Assembly: GCA_001898425.1 (NCBI GenBank)
Contig: MKTV01000032.1
Location: 96,277 to 160,276, forward strand
Source of the DNA: Rhodospirillales bacterium 69-11
Lineage (GTDB): Bacteria; Pseudomonadota; Alphaproteobacteria; Acetobacterales; Acetobacteraceae
Reading direction: 5' to 3'
Length of the DNA: 64,000 bases
Below, piece after piece: positions 41,743-50,653 of the stretch. A program made the translations under genes and the position numbers. Numbering within the stretch: the first letter of the stretch is position 1; each line of letters starts with the position of its first letter. The notes under the pieces were generated by a model. The model saw nothing but the letters and a program-made list of their open reading frames with translations. It was not told where the DNA came from and made no database searches.

Positions 41743-42987
41743 GTGCTGGGGCGGCAGCCTGCCGAACGCGCGGAGTCGCGCAACGACGCCACAACCGGGG
41801 CGGAGATCCGGCTGCAGGGCGTGAGCCGCGCCTGGGGAGACACCCATGCGGTTTGCGAGGTCAGCCTGACCGTGCCTGCCGGCAGCTTCACCGTGCTCCT
41901 CGGCCCCTCCGGCTGCGGCAAGACCACCTGCCTGCGCCTGGTCGCCGGGCTCGAAACCGTCACCGCCGGCACGATCGAGATCGGGGGCCGCGACGTCACC
42001 CACCTGCCACCGGCAGCGCGCGGCGTCGCCATGGTGTTCCAGTCCTACGCGCTGTTCCCGCATCTCTCGGTTGCCGAGAACATCCTGTTCGGCCTGCGCG
42101 CCCGCCGCGTGCTGGCCGCCGAACGCAAGCGCCGCCTCGATCGCGCCGTCGAGATCCTCGGCATCGCCCCTCTGCTCGGCCGGCGCCCCGCCCAGCTCTC
42201 CGGCGGCCAGCAGCAGCGCGTCGCGCTGGGACGGGCGATCGTGGCCGAGACGCCGGTCTGCCTGATGGACGAGCCGCTCTCCAACCTCGACGCCCAGCTC
42301 CGCGCCGAGATGCGGCGGGAGATCCTGGCGCTGCAGCGCCGCATCGGGCTCACCATGCTCTACGTCACCCACGACCAGACCGAGGCCATGAGCATGGCCG
42401 ACCAGGTCGTGCTGATGCGCGCCGGCCGGATCGAGCAGCAGGGACCGCCCGCGACGCTCTATGCCGATCCCGCGACACGCTTCGTCGCCGGCTTCATCGG
42501 CACGCCGCCGATGAACCTGTTTCCGCTGCAACGGACCCCTCGGGGCATGGTGATCGCCGGCACCGACGGCCCACCCCTGCTGCCGGCGCAGGACCTCGCG
42601 GCGCTGGGCGGTGAGGCGATCGGCGGCCTGCGCCCCGAACACCTCGTCGTGGCGGACCGCGGCATCCCGGGCACGGTGCAGCACGCGGAGTATCTCGGCG
42701 CGGACACCATCCTCTCCTGCCGGGTGGGCGCGGCAGACCTGCTCGCCCGCCTGCCCGGCCGCGCGATGCACCCGATCGGAAGTCGCGTGCATCTTCGCCC
42801 GACCGCGCCGGTCGTGTTGTTCGACGCCGATGATGGCGCCCGGCGCGCGATCCACGCGGCCGATCGCGCACGGGGCGCCGGCCCCGCCCCCGCCGCTACC
42901 GACCAGGACGATACCGCCCCAGACCATACCGGTTCAGACGATACCGGTTCAGAGGGGCCCGACCCAGCCGCAAAGGCTTTCGCATGA
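41743..42987 (+). CDS. Carbohydrate-type ABC transporter ATP-binding protein (MalK/UgpC-like)
   Basis: A 414-residue ATPase. Walker A is GPSGCGKTT (about residues 64-72), FQSYALFPHL the Q-loop, [15 protein letters not shown] the signature, LMDEPLSNLD Walker B and THDQTEAMSMAD the switch region. The C-terminal OB domain (about 250-365: RPEHLVVADRG, GADTILSCRVG) is typical of sugar or polyol importers. A GTG start at 41743 is used. The last 40 residues are an unusual Asp/Thr repeat tail. It overlaps the first binding-protein gene by four bases. Confidence 0.93.
   Translation: MLGRQPAERAESRNDATTGAEIRLQGVSRAWGDTHAVCEVSLTVPAGSFTVLLGPSGCGKTTCLRLVAGLETVTAGTIEIGGRDVTHLPPAARGVAMVFQSYALFPHLSVAENILFGLRARRVLAAERKRRLDRAVEILGIAPLLGRRPAQLSGGQQQRVALGRAIVAETPVCLMDEPLSNLDAQLRAEMRREILALQRRIGLTMLYVTHDQTEAMSMADQVVLMRAGRIEQQGPPATLYADPATRFVAGFIGTPPMNLFPLQRTPRGMVIAGTDGPPLLPAQDLAALGGEAIGGLRPEHLVVADRGIPGTVQHAEYLGADTILSCRVGAADLLARLPGRAMHPIGSRVHLRPTAPVVLFDADDGARRAIHAADRARGAGPAPAATDQDDTAPDHTGSDDTGSEGPDPAAKAFA
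42907..42951 (+). repeat. 15-bp tandem repeat, three copies, in the ATPase tail
   Basis: Units GACGATACCGCCCCA (42907), GACCATACCGGTTCA (42922) and GACGATACCGGTTCA (42937) encode the five-residue repeat DDTAP, DHTGS, DDTGS at the C-terminus of the ATP-binding protein. It lies outside the folded domains, so changes in copy number would be tolerated. Confidence 0.75.
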
Positions 42988-44255
42988 ACACGCTCACCCG
43001 CCGCACCGTACTGGGCGCTGCCCTCGCCATGCCGGCGATCCGCCGCGCCGTGGCCGCGACCGAACTCGGCTTCTATTTCCCGGTCGCGGTGGGCGGCCCG
43101 ATCACGAAGATCATCGATGGCTACGCGCAGGCGTTCCAACAGGAAATCCCGGACATCGCAGTCAAGCCGATCTACGCCGGCACCTATCAAGACACGCTGA
43201 CGAAGGCACAGACCGCGCTGAAGGCGGGGTCGGGTCCGGCGATGGCCGTGCTGCTCTCGACCGACGTGTTCTCGCTGATGGACGACGAGTTGATCGTGCC
43301 GATCGACAGCGTCGCCGATGATCCGGCCTGGCTGTCGGGCTTCTATCCGGCCTTCATGAAGAACGGGCAGATCGGCGGGCATGTCTGGGGCGTGCCGTTC
43401 CAGCGCTCAACCATCGTGCTGTACTGGAACAAGCAGGCCTTTCAGGCCGCCGGCCTCGATCCCGAGACCCCGCCGGCCGATTGGAAGAGCCATGCCGCCA
43501 TGGCCGCGAAGCTGACCCGGCGGGAGGGTGGCGAGACGCGGCAATGGGGCGTGCAGATCCCCTCCACCGGCTTTCCCTACTGGCTGTTCCAGGCGCTTGC
43601 GATCGAGGCCGGCGCGACCCTCGCCAATGCCGAGGGAACCCGGACGGATTTTGCCTCCGCCGGTTGCCAGGACGCGCTCCGTTACTGGATCGCGATGGGC
43701 AAGGAGGGCGTGCATCCGCCGGGCATCGTGGACTGGGGCACGACACCGCGCGACTTCCTGGAGGGGAAGGTCGCGATGATCTGGACCACGACCGGCAACC
43801 TCTCGAACGTTCGCGCGCACGCGACTTTCCCGTTTGGGGTCGCCATGCTGCCGGCCGGCACGCGGCGCGGCAGCCCGACCGGCGGCGGCAACTTCTACCT
43901 GTTCAGGAGCGCGACGCCCGGACAGCAGCAGGCGGCGCTGCGCTTCCTGCGCTGGATCAGCTCGCCCGAACGCGCGGCGCAATGGGGGATCGACACCGGC
44001 TACGTCGCAACGCGTCCCGATGCGTGGGAGACGCCGGCGATGCGCCGCCATGCCGCGGACTTCCCGCCCGCCACGGTCGCCCGCGACCAGCTCGCCTTTG
44101 CCGAACCCGAACTCTCCACCCACGACAACCAGCGGGTGACGCAGGCGCTGGACGACGCGCTGCAGGCCGCGCTCACCGGTCGCAAGGCGCCCGATGCGGC
44201 GCTCGCAGAGGCGCAGGCGAACGCCGACCGGCTGCTCCGTCCCTTCCGCTCCTGA
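42984..44255 (+). CDS. ABC transporter substrate-binding protein (family 1), first of two
   Basis: A 423-residue extracellular solute-binding protein of the sugar/glycerol-phosphate type (UgpB-like). The signal RRTVLGAALAMPAIRRAVAA is twin-arginine-like. It shares block after block with the next gene: YFPVAVGGPITKIIDGY, GFYPAFMKN, VPFQRSTIVLYWNKQAF, TTGNLSNVRAHATFPFGVA. The ATG overlaps the ATPase stop (ATGA). It delivers the ligand to the permeases at 45,562 and 46,626. Confidence 0.92.
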   Translation: MNTLTRRTVLGAALAMPAIRRAVAATELGFYFPVAVGGPITKIIDGYAQAFQQEIPDIAVKPIYAGTYQDTLTKAQTALKAGSGPAMAVLLSTDVFSLMDDELIVPIDSVADDPAWLSGFYPAFMKNGQIGGHVWGVPFQRSTIVLYWNKQAFQAAGLDPETPPADWKSHAAMAAKLTRREGGETRQWGVQIPSTGFPYWLFQALAIEAGATLANAEGTRTDFASAGCQDALRYWIAMGKEGVHPPGIVDWGTTPRDFLEGKVAMIWTTTGNLSNVRAHATFPFGVAMLPAGTRRGSPTGGGNFYLFRSATPGQQQAALRFLRWISSPERAAQWGIDTGYVATRPDAWETPAMRRHAADFPPATVARDQLAFAEPELSTHDNQRVTQALDDALQAALTGRKAPDAALAEAQANADRLLRPFRS

Positions 44256-44269
44256 CCACGAGGCTCCCC

Positions 44270-45562
44270 ATGCTCCGCCGCCGCCACCTGCTGGCCGCCA
44301 CGACCGGCCTGCTCGCCGCACCCGCCATCCTGCGCGCGCAGACCGTGGAGAAGCTGACCTTCTATTACCCGGTCGCCGTTGGCGGCCCGCTCGCTCAGAT
44401 CATGGACGGGTACTGCAAGGCGTTCCACGACGAGACCGGGATCGCCGTCGAAGCCGTGTATGCGGGCGACTACAGCCAGGCGCTGATCAAGGCGACGACC
44501 GCGCTCAAGGGCGGCGCCGGACCGCAATTCGCGGTGCTGCTCGCCGCCGAGATGCACAGCCTGCAGGACCAGGACATCCTGGTCTCGCTCGACGAGATCG
44601 GGCTGGATGCCGAGGGCAAGCGCTGGCTCGACGGGTTCTACCCGGCCTTCCTCGCCAACAGCCATGCGGAGGGCAAGACCTGGTCGGTGCCGTTCCAGCG
44701 CTCCACTGCCATCTTCTACTACGACAAGGCAGCGTTCTCCGAGGCCGGCCTCGATCCGGCAAGGTTTCCGACCACCTGGGCGGAGCTGGTGACGGCGGCC
44801 GGCAAGCTCACGAAGCGCGATGCCTCCGGCAAGGTGACGCGCTGGGGCATCAAGATGGCCTCCGACCTCGGCAATGCGCAGTGGACCTTCGGCGCGCTGG
44901 CCAACCAGGTTGACCACCGGCTGATGAACGAGGCCGGCACGCGCGTGTTCTTCGACGACCCGAAGGCGATCGAGGCGATGGCGTTCTGGCGCGGCCTGTC
45001 CGCGGAGCACCACGTGACGCCGGAGGGGATTTCGGCCTGGGCCCAGCTCTCGCCCGATTTTCTCGAGGGGAACACGGCCATCATCCAGCACACCACCGGC
45101 AACCTGACCAACGTGCGCGACAAGGCACGCTTCCCGTTCGGCGTCGCCGGGCTCGCGGGCAAGGCCGCGCCGCGCACGGTCGTCGGCGGCGGCAACATCT
45201 ACTTCTTCCGCAACGCCTCGCCCGCCGAACGCCAGGCGGCGCTGCGCTTCGCGCGCTGGGTCACGGCCCCGGACCGCGCGGCCGACTGGTCGATCCGCAC
45301 GGGCTACATCGCGACGAGTCCAGCCGCCTACGAGACGCCGGCGCTGAAGGCTTATGTGGAGAAGTTCCCGGAGGCGAACGTCGCCCGCACCTTCCTTCCG
45401 GTCGCGACCGGGGAGCTGTCCACCTATGAGAACCAGCGCGTCTACAAGGCGCTGACCGACAACATCCAGGCCTGCCTGAACGGCGCCAAGACGCCGAAGC
45501 AGGCGATGCAGGAGGCGCAAGCCGAGTCCGACCGCATCCTGCGCCGCTACCAGAAGGCCTGA
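44270..45562 (+). CDS. ABC transporter substrate-binding protein (family 1), second of two
   Basis: A 430-residue paralogue of the preceding gene. The signal is RRRHLLAATTGLLAAPAILRA, the mature start KLTFYYPVAVGGPLAQIMDGY; shared blocks include GFYPAFLANS, VPFQRSTAIFYYDKAAF and TTGNLTNVRDKARFPFGVA. Clear divergence elsewhere means an old duplication, perhaps with different ligands. It starts 14 bases after the first copy and its stop overlaps the permease start by one base (TGATG). Confidence 0.92.
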   Translation: MLRRRHLLAATTGLLAAPAILRAQTVEKLTFYYPVAVGGPLAQIMDGYCKAFHDETGIAVEAVYAGDYSQALIKATTALKGGAGPQFAVLLAAEMHSLQDQDILVSLDEIGLDAEGKRWLDGFYPAFLANSHAEGKTWSVPFQRSTAIFYYDKAAFSEAGLDPARFPTTWAELVTAAGKLTKRDASGKVTRWGIKMASDLGNAQWTFGALANQVDHRLMNEAGTRVFFDDPKAIEAMAFWRGLSAEHHVTPEGISAWAQLSPDFLEGNTAIIQHTTGNLTNVRDKARFPFGVAGLAGKAAPRTVVGGGNIYFFRNASPAERQAALRFARWVTAPDRAADWSIRTGYIATSPAAYETPALKAYVEKFPEANVARTFLPVATGELSTYENQRVYKALTDNIQACLNGAKTPKQAMQEAQAESDRILRRYQKA

Positions 45563-46629
45563 TGGACGCGACCGTCACCAAGGGGGCGGGCGAGGCCACC
45601 GCCCCGATGTCCCCCCCTCCCCTCGCGGGAGGGGGCCGGGGGGCGGGGGCGATGAGGGGCGACGCTCCGCCAGCGCCCTCCCCGATCACCCCCCCACCCC
45701 AGCCCTCCCCCGCAAGGGGGGAGGGGGTTGCTTCACGCTCTCCCCATGCGAGGGAGGGTGTGCTGCGTGCATCGCTCGCGGCCTGGGGGCTCGTGCTGCC
45801 ATCCCTCGTGCTGCTGGTCGCGTTCACGCACTGGCCCGCCGTCGAGACGCTGTGGGACAGCCTGCATGCGACGCCACGGGGCAGCCGGCCCGCGGCCTTC
45901 GTCGGCCTCGACAACTACCGCGCGTTGCTCGACGACCCGGTGTTCCTGCGCGCGCTGTGGAACAACACGATCTACGCCGCCGTCACCATTCCCGCCTCCG
46001 TCATCCTCGCGCTCGTCATGGCGCTGGCGGTGAACCGCACCATGCCCGGCCGCGCAGTGCTGCGCATGGCGTATTTCCTGCCGACCATGCTGCCGATGAT
46101 CGCCGTCGCCAATATCTGGCTGTTCTTCTACACGCCCGATTACGGGCTGTTCGACCAGGTGCTCTCGCTGTTCGGCCTCGGCCGGCACAATTGGCTGGGC
46201 GACGCCGCCACCGCCCTGCCCGCGATAATCGCCGTCACCGTGTGGAAGGAGGCGGGATTCTTCATGATCTTCTACCTCGCCGCGCTGCAGACCATGCCGC
46301 CCGACCTGCACGAGGCCGCTTCCCTCGACGGCACGCCTCGCTTCATGTTCTTCCGCCGCGTCACCCTGCCCCTGCTGATGCCGACCACGCTGTTCGTGCT
46401 GGTCAATGCCGTGGTCAACGCGTTCCGGATGATCGACCACGTCGTGGTCATGACCCGCGGTGGGCCGGACAATGCGACCACCCTGCTGCTCTACTACATC
46501 TACGAGACCGGGTTCCGCTTCTGGGACACGGCCACCGCCGCCACGCTGACGGTCGTGCTGCTCGCGATCCTCGCCAGCCTCGCCGTGCTGCAGTTCGGCG
46601 TGTTCGGCCGGCGGGTGCATTATCGATGA
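45562..46629 (+). CDS. ABC transporter permease, sugar type (MalF/UgpA-like)
   Basis: A 355-residue permease. Residues 70-350 hold six membrane segments and the EAA loop HEAASLDGTPRFMFFRRVTLP near residue 250, which contacts the ATPase. Residues 1-66 are not typical: they are Pro/Gly/Ala-rich and encoded by C/G palindromes (PPPLAGGGRG, PPPQPSPARGEG), so they look like inserted repeat DNA read as protein. The start at 45562 overlaps the previous stop; a start nearer residue 67 (before LRASLAAWGLVLPS) would give a family-length protein, but no clear start codon with a ribosome site is seen there. Confidence 0.9.
   Translation: MDATVTKGAGEATAPMSPPPLAGGGRGAGAMRGDAPPAPSPITPPPQPSPARGEGVASRSPHAREGVLRASLAAWGLVLPSLVLLVAFTHWPAVETLWDSLHATPRGSRPAAFVGLDNYRALLDDPVFLRALWNNTIYAAVTIPASVILALVMALAVNRTMPGRAVLRMAYFLPTMLPMIAVANIWLFFYTPDYGLFDQVLSLFGLGRHNWLGDAATALPAIIAVTVWKEAGFFMIFYLAALQTMPPDLHEAASLDGTPRFMFFRRVTLPLLMPTTLFVLVNAVVNAFRMIDHVVVMTRGGPDNATTLLLYYIYETGFRFWDTATAATLTVVLLAILASLAVLQFGVFGRRVHYR
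45613..45725 (+). repeat. C/G palindrome pair inside the permease gene
   Basis: Two hairpins of the same build, a 9-bp stem with a 5-base loop: CCCCCTCCC-CTCGC-GGGAGGGGG (45613-45635) and CCCTCCCCC-GCAAG-GGGGGAGGG (45703-45725). The second is the first in inverted orientation. A weaker related CTCTCCCCATGCGAGGGAG follows near 45,739. They encode the low-complexity N-terminus of the permease. Confidence 0.7.
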
Positions 46630-47450
46630 TCGCCGGCACGCGCCATCCGGTCTGGACCACGCTCGAGGTGGCGGGCGCCTGGCTCCTCGGCCTGCTCTGG
46701 CTGCTGCCCCTGCTCTACGCGGCGTGGACCGCCATCCACCCGGCCGCCTATGCGACGCATTTCACGCCGGACGCACCGCTGACCTTCGCGAATTTCGTCG
46801 CCGCCTGGCACGCCGCCCCGTTCGGGCGCTACCTGCTCAACACGTTCCTGCTCTGCTCGCTGATCCTGGTCGTACAGTTCGTCGTCTGCACCACTGCCGC
46901 CTTCGCCTTCGCGCGGCTGGCGTTCGTGGGGCGGGACCTGCTGTTCGGCCTCGTGCTGCTGCAGCTCATGATCATGCCGGACGCGCTGCTGGTGGAGAAC
47001 TACCGCACGCTCGCACAGCTCCGGCTGGTGGACACGATCACCGCGATCGCCCTGCCCTATCTCGGCTCCGCCTTCGGCATCTTCCTGCTGCGCCAGACCT
47101 TCATGACCGTTCCCCAGGCGTTGGACGACGCCGCCCGTCTGGAAGGGTGCGGCTTGCTGGCGCGCCTCTGGCGCGTCTACGTGCCGCTCGCACGCCCGAC
47201 CTACGTCGCCTACGGGCTGGTCTCGGTGAGTTACCATTGGAACAACTTCCTCTGGCCGCTGGTGATCACCAATTCGGTGACCACCCGCCCGCTGACCGTC
47301 GGGCTCGCCGTGTTCGCCACCACCGACCAGGGCATCGACTGGTCCATCATCACCGCCGCCACGCTGATGACCAGCGCGCCGCTGCTGCTCGCCTTCCTGT
47401 TGTTCCAGCGCCAGTTCGTCGCCAGCTTCATGCGCGCCGGCGTCCGCTGA
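46626..47450 (+). CDS. ABC transporter permease, sugar type (MalG/UgpE-like)
   Basis: A 274-residue permease with six membrane segments and the EAA loop DDAARLEGCGLLARLWRVYV near residue 167, followed by PLARPTYVAYGLVS. It pairs with the upstream permease; the start overlaps its stop by four bases (ATGA). Five genes, ATPase, two binding proteins and two permeases, thus form one coupled operon. Confidence 0.94.
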   Translation: MIAGTRHPVWTTLEVAGAWLLGLLWLLPLLYAAWTAIHPAAYATHFTPDAPLTFANFVAAWHAAPFGRYLLNTFLLCSLILVVQFVVCTTAAFAFARLAFVGRDLLFGLVLLQLMIMPDALLVENYRTLAQLRLVDTITAIALPYLGSAFGIFLLRQTFMTVPQALDDAARLEGCGLLARLWRVYVPLARPTYVAYGLVSVSYHWNNFLWPLVITNSVTTRPLTVGLAVFATTDQGIDWSIITAATLMTSAPLLLAFLLFQRQFVASFMRAGVR

Positions 47451-47482
47451 GCACCGCGCCGTCTCGCTCCGAAAGCCCCCGC

Positions 47483-48280
47483 ATGTCCGCCGCCCTCGAC
47501 ACCCGCTTCGACACCGCCTGCCGTCTCGCCACCGAGGCCGCCGCCATCGCGCTCCGCCTCCGGCCGCCGCCCGGCGCCGCGCAGGCGACGCTGAAGGGCC
47601 CGCAGGATTGGCTGACCGAGGCCGATGGCGCGGTGGAGCGCTTCCTCTCCGACGCGTTGGCGGCGGCCTTTCCGGCGGACGGGTTCCACGGCGAGGAAGG
47701 CGGCCCAGCCCGGCCCGGCCGGCTGCGCTGGGTAGTGGATCCGATCGACGGCACTGCCAATTTCGCCCGCGGCCGCGATCGCTTCTGCATCTCCCTCGGC
47801 CTGATGGAGGACCGCACGCCGCTGCTGGGCGTGATCGTCGCCCCGGCACTCGGAGAGACGTTCACCGCACGCCAGGGCGGCGGCGCCTTCCTGAACGGCA
47901 CGCCGCTCCGCGCCGCCACCACCCGCGACCCCGCCCAGGCGATCGTCGAGGTCGGCTGGTCCCGCCGGCGCCCGAATGACGCCTTCCTCGCTGTCACGCG
48001 TCACTTCCTCGACCTCGGCTGCGCCGTGCGGCACGGAGGGTCGGGCACGCTCGGGCTCGCCGACGTCGCCGCCGGTCGCAGCGATGCCTATGCCGAACTG
48101 CACATCAACATCTGGGACAGTGCCGCGGCGCTGGTGCTGCTGGCCGAGGCAGGCGCCGCGCTGAGCGGATTCCTGGACGGCGACGGCGCCTGGACCGGAA
48201 ATCCGATGCTGGCCTGCGCCCCGGCGCTCGCCGGCCCGTTCGGCGCACCGCCAGGCATCCCGGCAGCGCGATCGGCCTGA
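47483..48280 (+). CDS. Inositol monophosphatase family protein
   Basis: A 265-residue Mg2+-dependent phosphatase. DWLTEADGAVERFL (residues 42-55), HGEEGG (about 68), WVVDPIDGTANFARG (about 83-97) and NIWDSAAALVLLAEAG (about 206-221) are the metal and phosphate motifs of the family. It may act on a sugar or polyol phosphate; its position 32 bases after an ABC sugar importer suggests it handles the imported compound. The ribosome site is weak. Confidence 0.92.
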   Translation: MSAALDTRFDTACRLATEAAAIALRLRPPPGAAQATLKGPQDWLTEADGAVERFLSDALAAAFPADGFHGEEGGPARPGRLRWVVDPIDGTANFARGRDRFCISLGLMEDRTPLLGVIVAPALGETFTARQGGGAFLNGTPLRAATTRDPAQAIVEVGWSRRRPNDAFLAVTRHFLDLGCAVRHGGSGTLGLADVAAGRSDAYAELHINIWDSAAALVLLAEAGAALSGFLDGDGAWTGNPMLACAPALAGPFGAPPGIPAARSA

Positions 48281-48371
48281 TCGGCGCATCGGCGCGCGCC
48301 CGCATCCGGCGCCGCTTTGACAGCGGCGACCCGCGGCGCTTTCCTGCCTGCACCAGAAGGAGGAACCGTCC

Positions 48372-49544
48372 GTGCGTCCCTTGGAAGGCATGCGGGTCGT
48401 CTCGCTCGAGCATGCCGTCGCGGCGCCACTGTGCAGCCGCCACTTGGCCGATCTCGGCGCCGACGTCATCAAGATCGAGCGCGCCGAAGGTGATTTCGCG
48501 CGCAACTACGACAGCTACGTCCACGGTCAGAGCAGCCATTTCGTCTGGCTGAACCGCGGCAAGCGCAGCATCACGCTCGACGTGAAGCACCCGGCCGCCG
48601 GGGACGTGCTGCAGCGCCTGCTCGCCGGCACCGACGTGCTGCTGCAGAACCTCGCCCCCGGCGCCGCCGCGCGTCTCGGCCTGTCGCATGCCGCCCTGGC
48701 GCCCGCGCATCCGAAGCTCGTCGTGTGCGATATCTCCGGCTATGGCGAGAGCGGCCCATTCGCGCAGAAAAAGGCCTATGACCTGCTGATCCAGGCGGAA
48801 TCCGGGCTGATCAGCGTCACCGGCTCGCCCGAACAACCGTCCCGCGTCGGGATCTCGATCGCCGATATCGCCACCGGGATGTACGCGCTGTCGGGCATCC
48901 TCGCGGCCCTCGTGCGGCGCGGGCGGACCGGCGAGGGTGCGAACGTGAAGGTCGCCATGCTGGACGCGCTGGCCGAGTGGATGAGCCAGCCGATGCTGCG
49001 CTGGGCCTATGCCGGCTCCGCCCCCCCGCGTTCCCCCGGCGCGCATCCGGCGATCGCACCCTACGGCCCGCACCGGACCAAGGACGGGCAGGTGATCTTC
49101 GGTATCCAGAACGACCGCGAGTGGAGCAGCTTCTGCACCAACGTGCTGCACCAGCCGGAGATCCGCACCGACCCGCGCTTCGCCACCGTCAACGGCCGCC
49201 GCGACAACCGCGAGGTGCTGACCGCGCTGATCGAGGACGTGTTCGCCACCATGACCTCCATGGAGGTGGTGACCGTGCTGGAGGCGGCCGGCATCGCCAA
49301 CGGGCGGCTCAACGAGCCCAAGGACGTGTGGGAGCATGAACAGCTCGCCGCCCGCGACAAATGGCGCGAGGTCGGCACGCCGAACGGACCGGTACGGGCC
49401 CTGCTGCCCCCGTTCGCCTTCCCCGACCAGGAGGCGGCGATGGGTGACGTCCCCGGCATCGGCCAGCATACCGACGCGATCCTCGCGGAACTCGGTTTCG
49501 ACCCGGCGGCCGTGGCGGGGCTGCACGCGGCGGGCGCGGTATGA
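48372..49544 (+). CDS. CoA-transferase, family III (CaiB/BaiF)
   Basis: A 390-residue CoA-transferase. MRVVSLEHAVAAPLCSRHLADLGADVIKIER is the family N-terminus (residues 7-37); SIADIATGMYAL near 162-173 contains Asp165, which I align with the family's catalytic Asp that forms the aspartyl-CoA anhydride. The GTG start at 48372 follows AAGGAGGAA. The next gene, a MaoC hydratase, overlaps by four bases, so the pair should activate and hydrate (or dehydrate) an organic acid. Confidence 0.93.
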   Translation: MRPLEGMRVVSLEHAVAAPLCSRHLADLGADVIKIERAEGDFARNYDSYVHGQSSHFVWLNRGKRSITLDVKHPAAGDVLQRLLAGTDVLLQNLAPGAAARLGLSHAALAPAHPKLVVCDISGYGESGPFAQKKAYDLLIQAESGLISVTGSPEQPSRVGISIADIATGMYALSGILAALVRRGRTGEGANVKVAMLDALAEWMSQPMLRWAYAGSAPPRSPGAHPAIAPYGPHRTKDGQVIFGIQNDREWSSFCTNVLHQPEIRTDPRFATVNGRRDNREVLTALIEDVFATMTSMEVVTVLEAAGIANGRLNEPKDVWEHEQLAARDKWREVGTPNGPVRALLPPFAFPDQEAAMGDVPGIGQHTDAILAELGFDPAAVAGLHAAGAV

Positions 49545-50032
49545 GCGACTTCGATCCCGCGCAGCACCGCATGGTGCAGGAGCAGCGCTGGTTCGACGAC
49601 TTCCGGATCGGCGAGCGTTTCCTGCTGCCGAGCCGGACGATGACGGAGGCGGTGTTCCTTGCTTTCCAGGCGGCCAGCGGCGACGCCCACCCGGTGCATT
49701 ACGACGTGGAATATTGCCGGGCGCGCGGCTATCCGCATCTGCTCGCCCACGGCCTGCAGACGCTCGCGCAGACCGCGCCGGGTGCCGGCCTGTTCCCCTA
49801 TATCGTCGAGGAGTCGCTCGTCGGCTTCCTCGAGCAGTCGAGCCGGTTCCTCAAGCCCGTCTTCGCCGGCGACACGCTGTATCCCGCGCTGGAGATCGAC
49901 GAGCTCACGCCGAACCGCAGCACCGGCGTGCTGGGCTTCCGCAGCACGGTGCACAACCAGCGCCGCGAACTCGTGCTGGAAGGGCGGCAGCGCTACCTGC
50001 TCCGCCGCCGAACCGGTGCGCCATCACAATGA
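49541..50032 (+). CDS. MaoC family (R)-specific hydratase/dehydratase
   Basis: A 163-residue hot-dog-fold protein. The catalytic block FQAASGDAHPVHYDVEYCRA carries the hydratase Asp and His, and LLAHGLQTL follows as in MaoC enzymes. Mesaconyl-CoA-type or enoyl-CoA hydration is likely. It is translationally coupled to the CoA-transferase gene before it. Length is normal for a single-domain member. Confidence 0.92.
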   Translation: MSDFDPAQHRMVQEQRWFDDFRIGERFLLPSRTMTEAVFLAFQAASGDAHPVHYDVEYCRARGYPHLLAHGLQTLAQTAPGAGLFPYIVEESLVGFLEQSSRFLKPVFAGDTLYPALEIDELTPNRSTGVLGFRSTVHNQRRELVLEGRQRYLLRRRTGAPSQ

Positions 50033-50102
50033 GGCGAGACGTGCCATTTTGCTGCCACGAGTCCTCGCCACGATCCGAGCATCGAAAAATGGGGTAAGGG
50101 CG

Positions 50103-50399
50103 ATGGCGCGGGTCGGTCGGCGCATGCATCCTGGCGAGGTCCTCCGGGAGGAGTACATGGCGCCGGCGCATCTCGATGCCGAACAGCTCGCCCGCGCACT
50201 GGGCGTGGAGCTGACCCGGATCGCGCCACTGGTGGCGGAGCAGGGGCGCATGAGCCCCGACCTCGCCCTCCGCCTCGCCCGCTACTTCGGCACGACCCCG
50301 CAATTCTGGTTGGGCCTCCAGACCGCGCATGATCTCGCGGTGGCCACCGCCCAGTTCGGGGCGGAAATCGAGGCGCGGGTCCAGCCGATCGCCGCCTGA
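50103..50399 (+). CDS. HigA-like addiction module antidote protein without a toxin gene
   Basis: A 98-residue HTH protein of the HigA/VapI type: MHPGEVLREEYMAPAHLDAE, then LARALGVELTRIAPLVAEQG and LALRLARYFGTTPQFWLGLQ. These proteins repress their own operon and neutralise an HigB RNase. No HigB-like frame is present on either side: only 70 bases lie upstream and the 254 bases after it are gene-free. It may be an orphan regulator. Confidence 0.85.
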   Translation: MARVGRRMHPGEVLREEYMAPAHLDAEQLARALGVELTRIAPLVAEQGRMSPDLALRLARYFGTTPQFWLGLQTAHDLAVATAQFGAEIEARVQPIAA

Positions 50400-50653
50400 C
50401 GCCGCCTGATCTCGCTGCACGCGGCCGCAGGGGCCTCATCCGACGCCGCCCGGCCGCGGGCGACACGCGGTCGGAACGCTGCCAACCCTGCCGCCATCGA
50501 TACAACGCGACATCATCCCGATACATTCGGCAGGGCATGATCCCGGAATCGGCCACCCCCATCCCCGATCACCTTATGCTGTGCCGGCGTTTCCGCACTG
50601 CACGACGGCGATCCGGCCCTACATACGGGGGGCGCCATCCGTAGGAGCCCGCC

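Noticed and set aside
45261..45914. Minus-strand frame with peptide SPLAGEGWGGG
   Set aside because: This peptide is what the C/G palindromes encode when read backwards. It overlaps the second binding protein and the permease.
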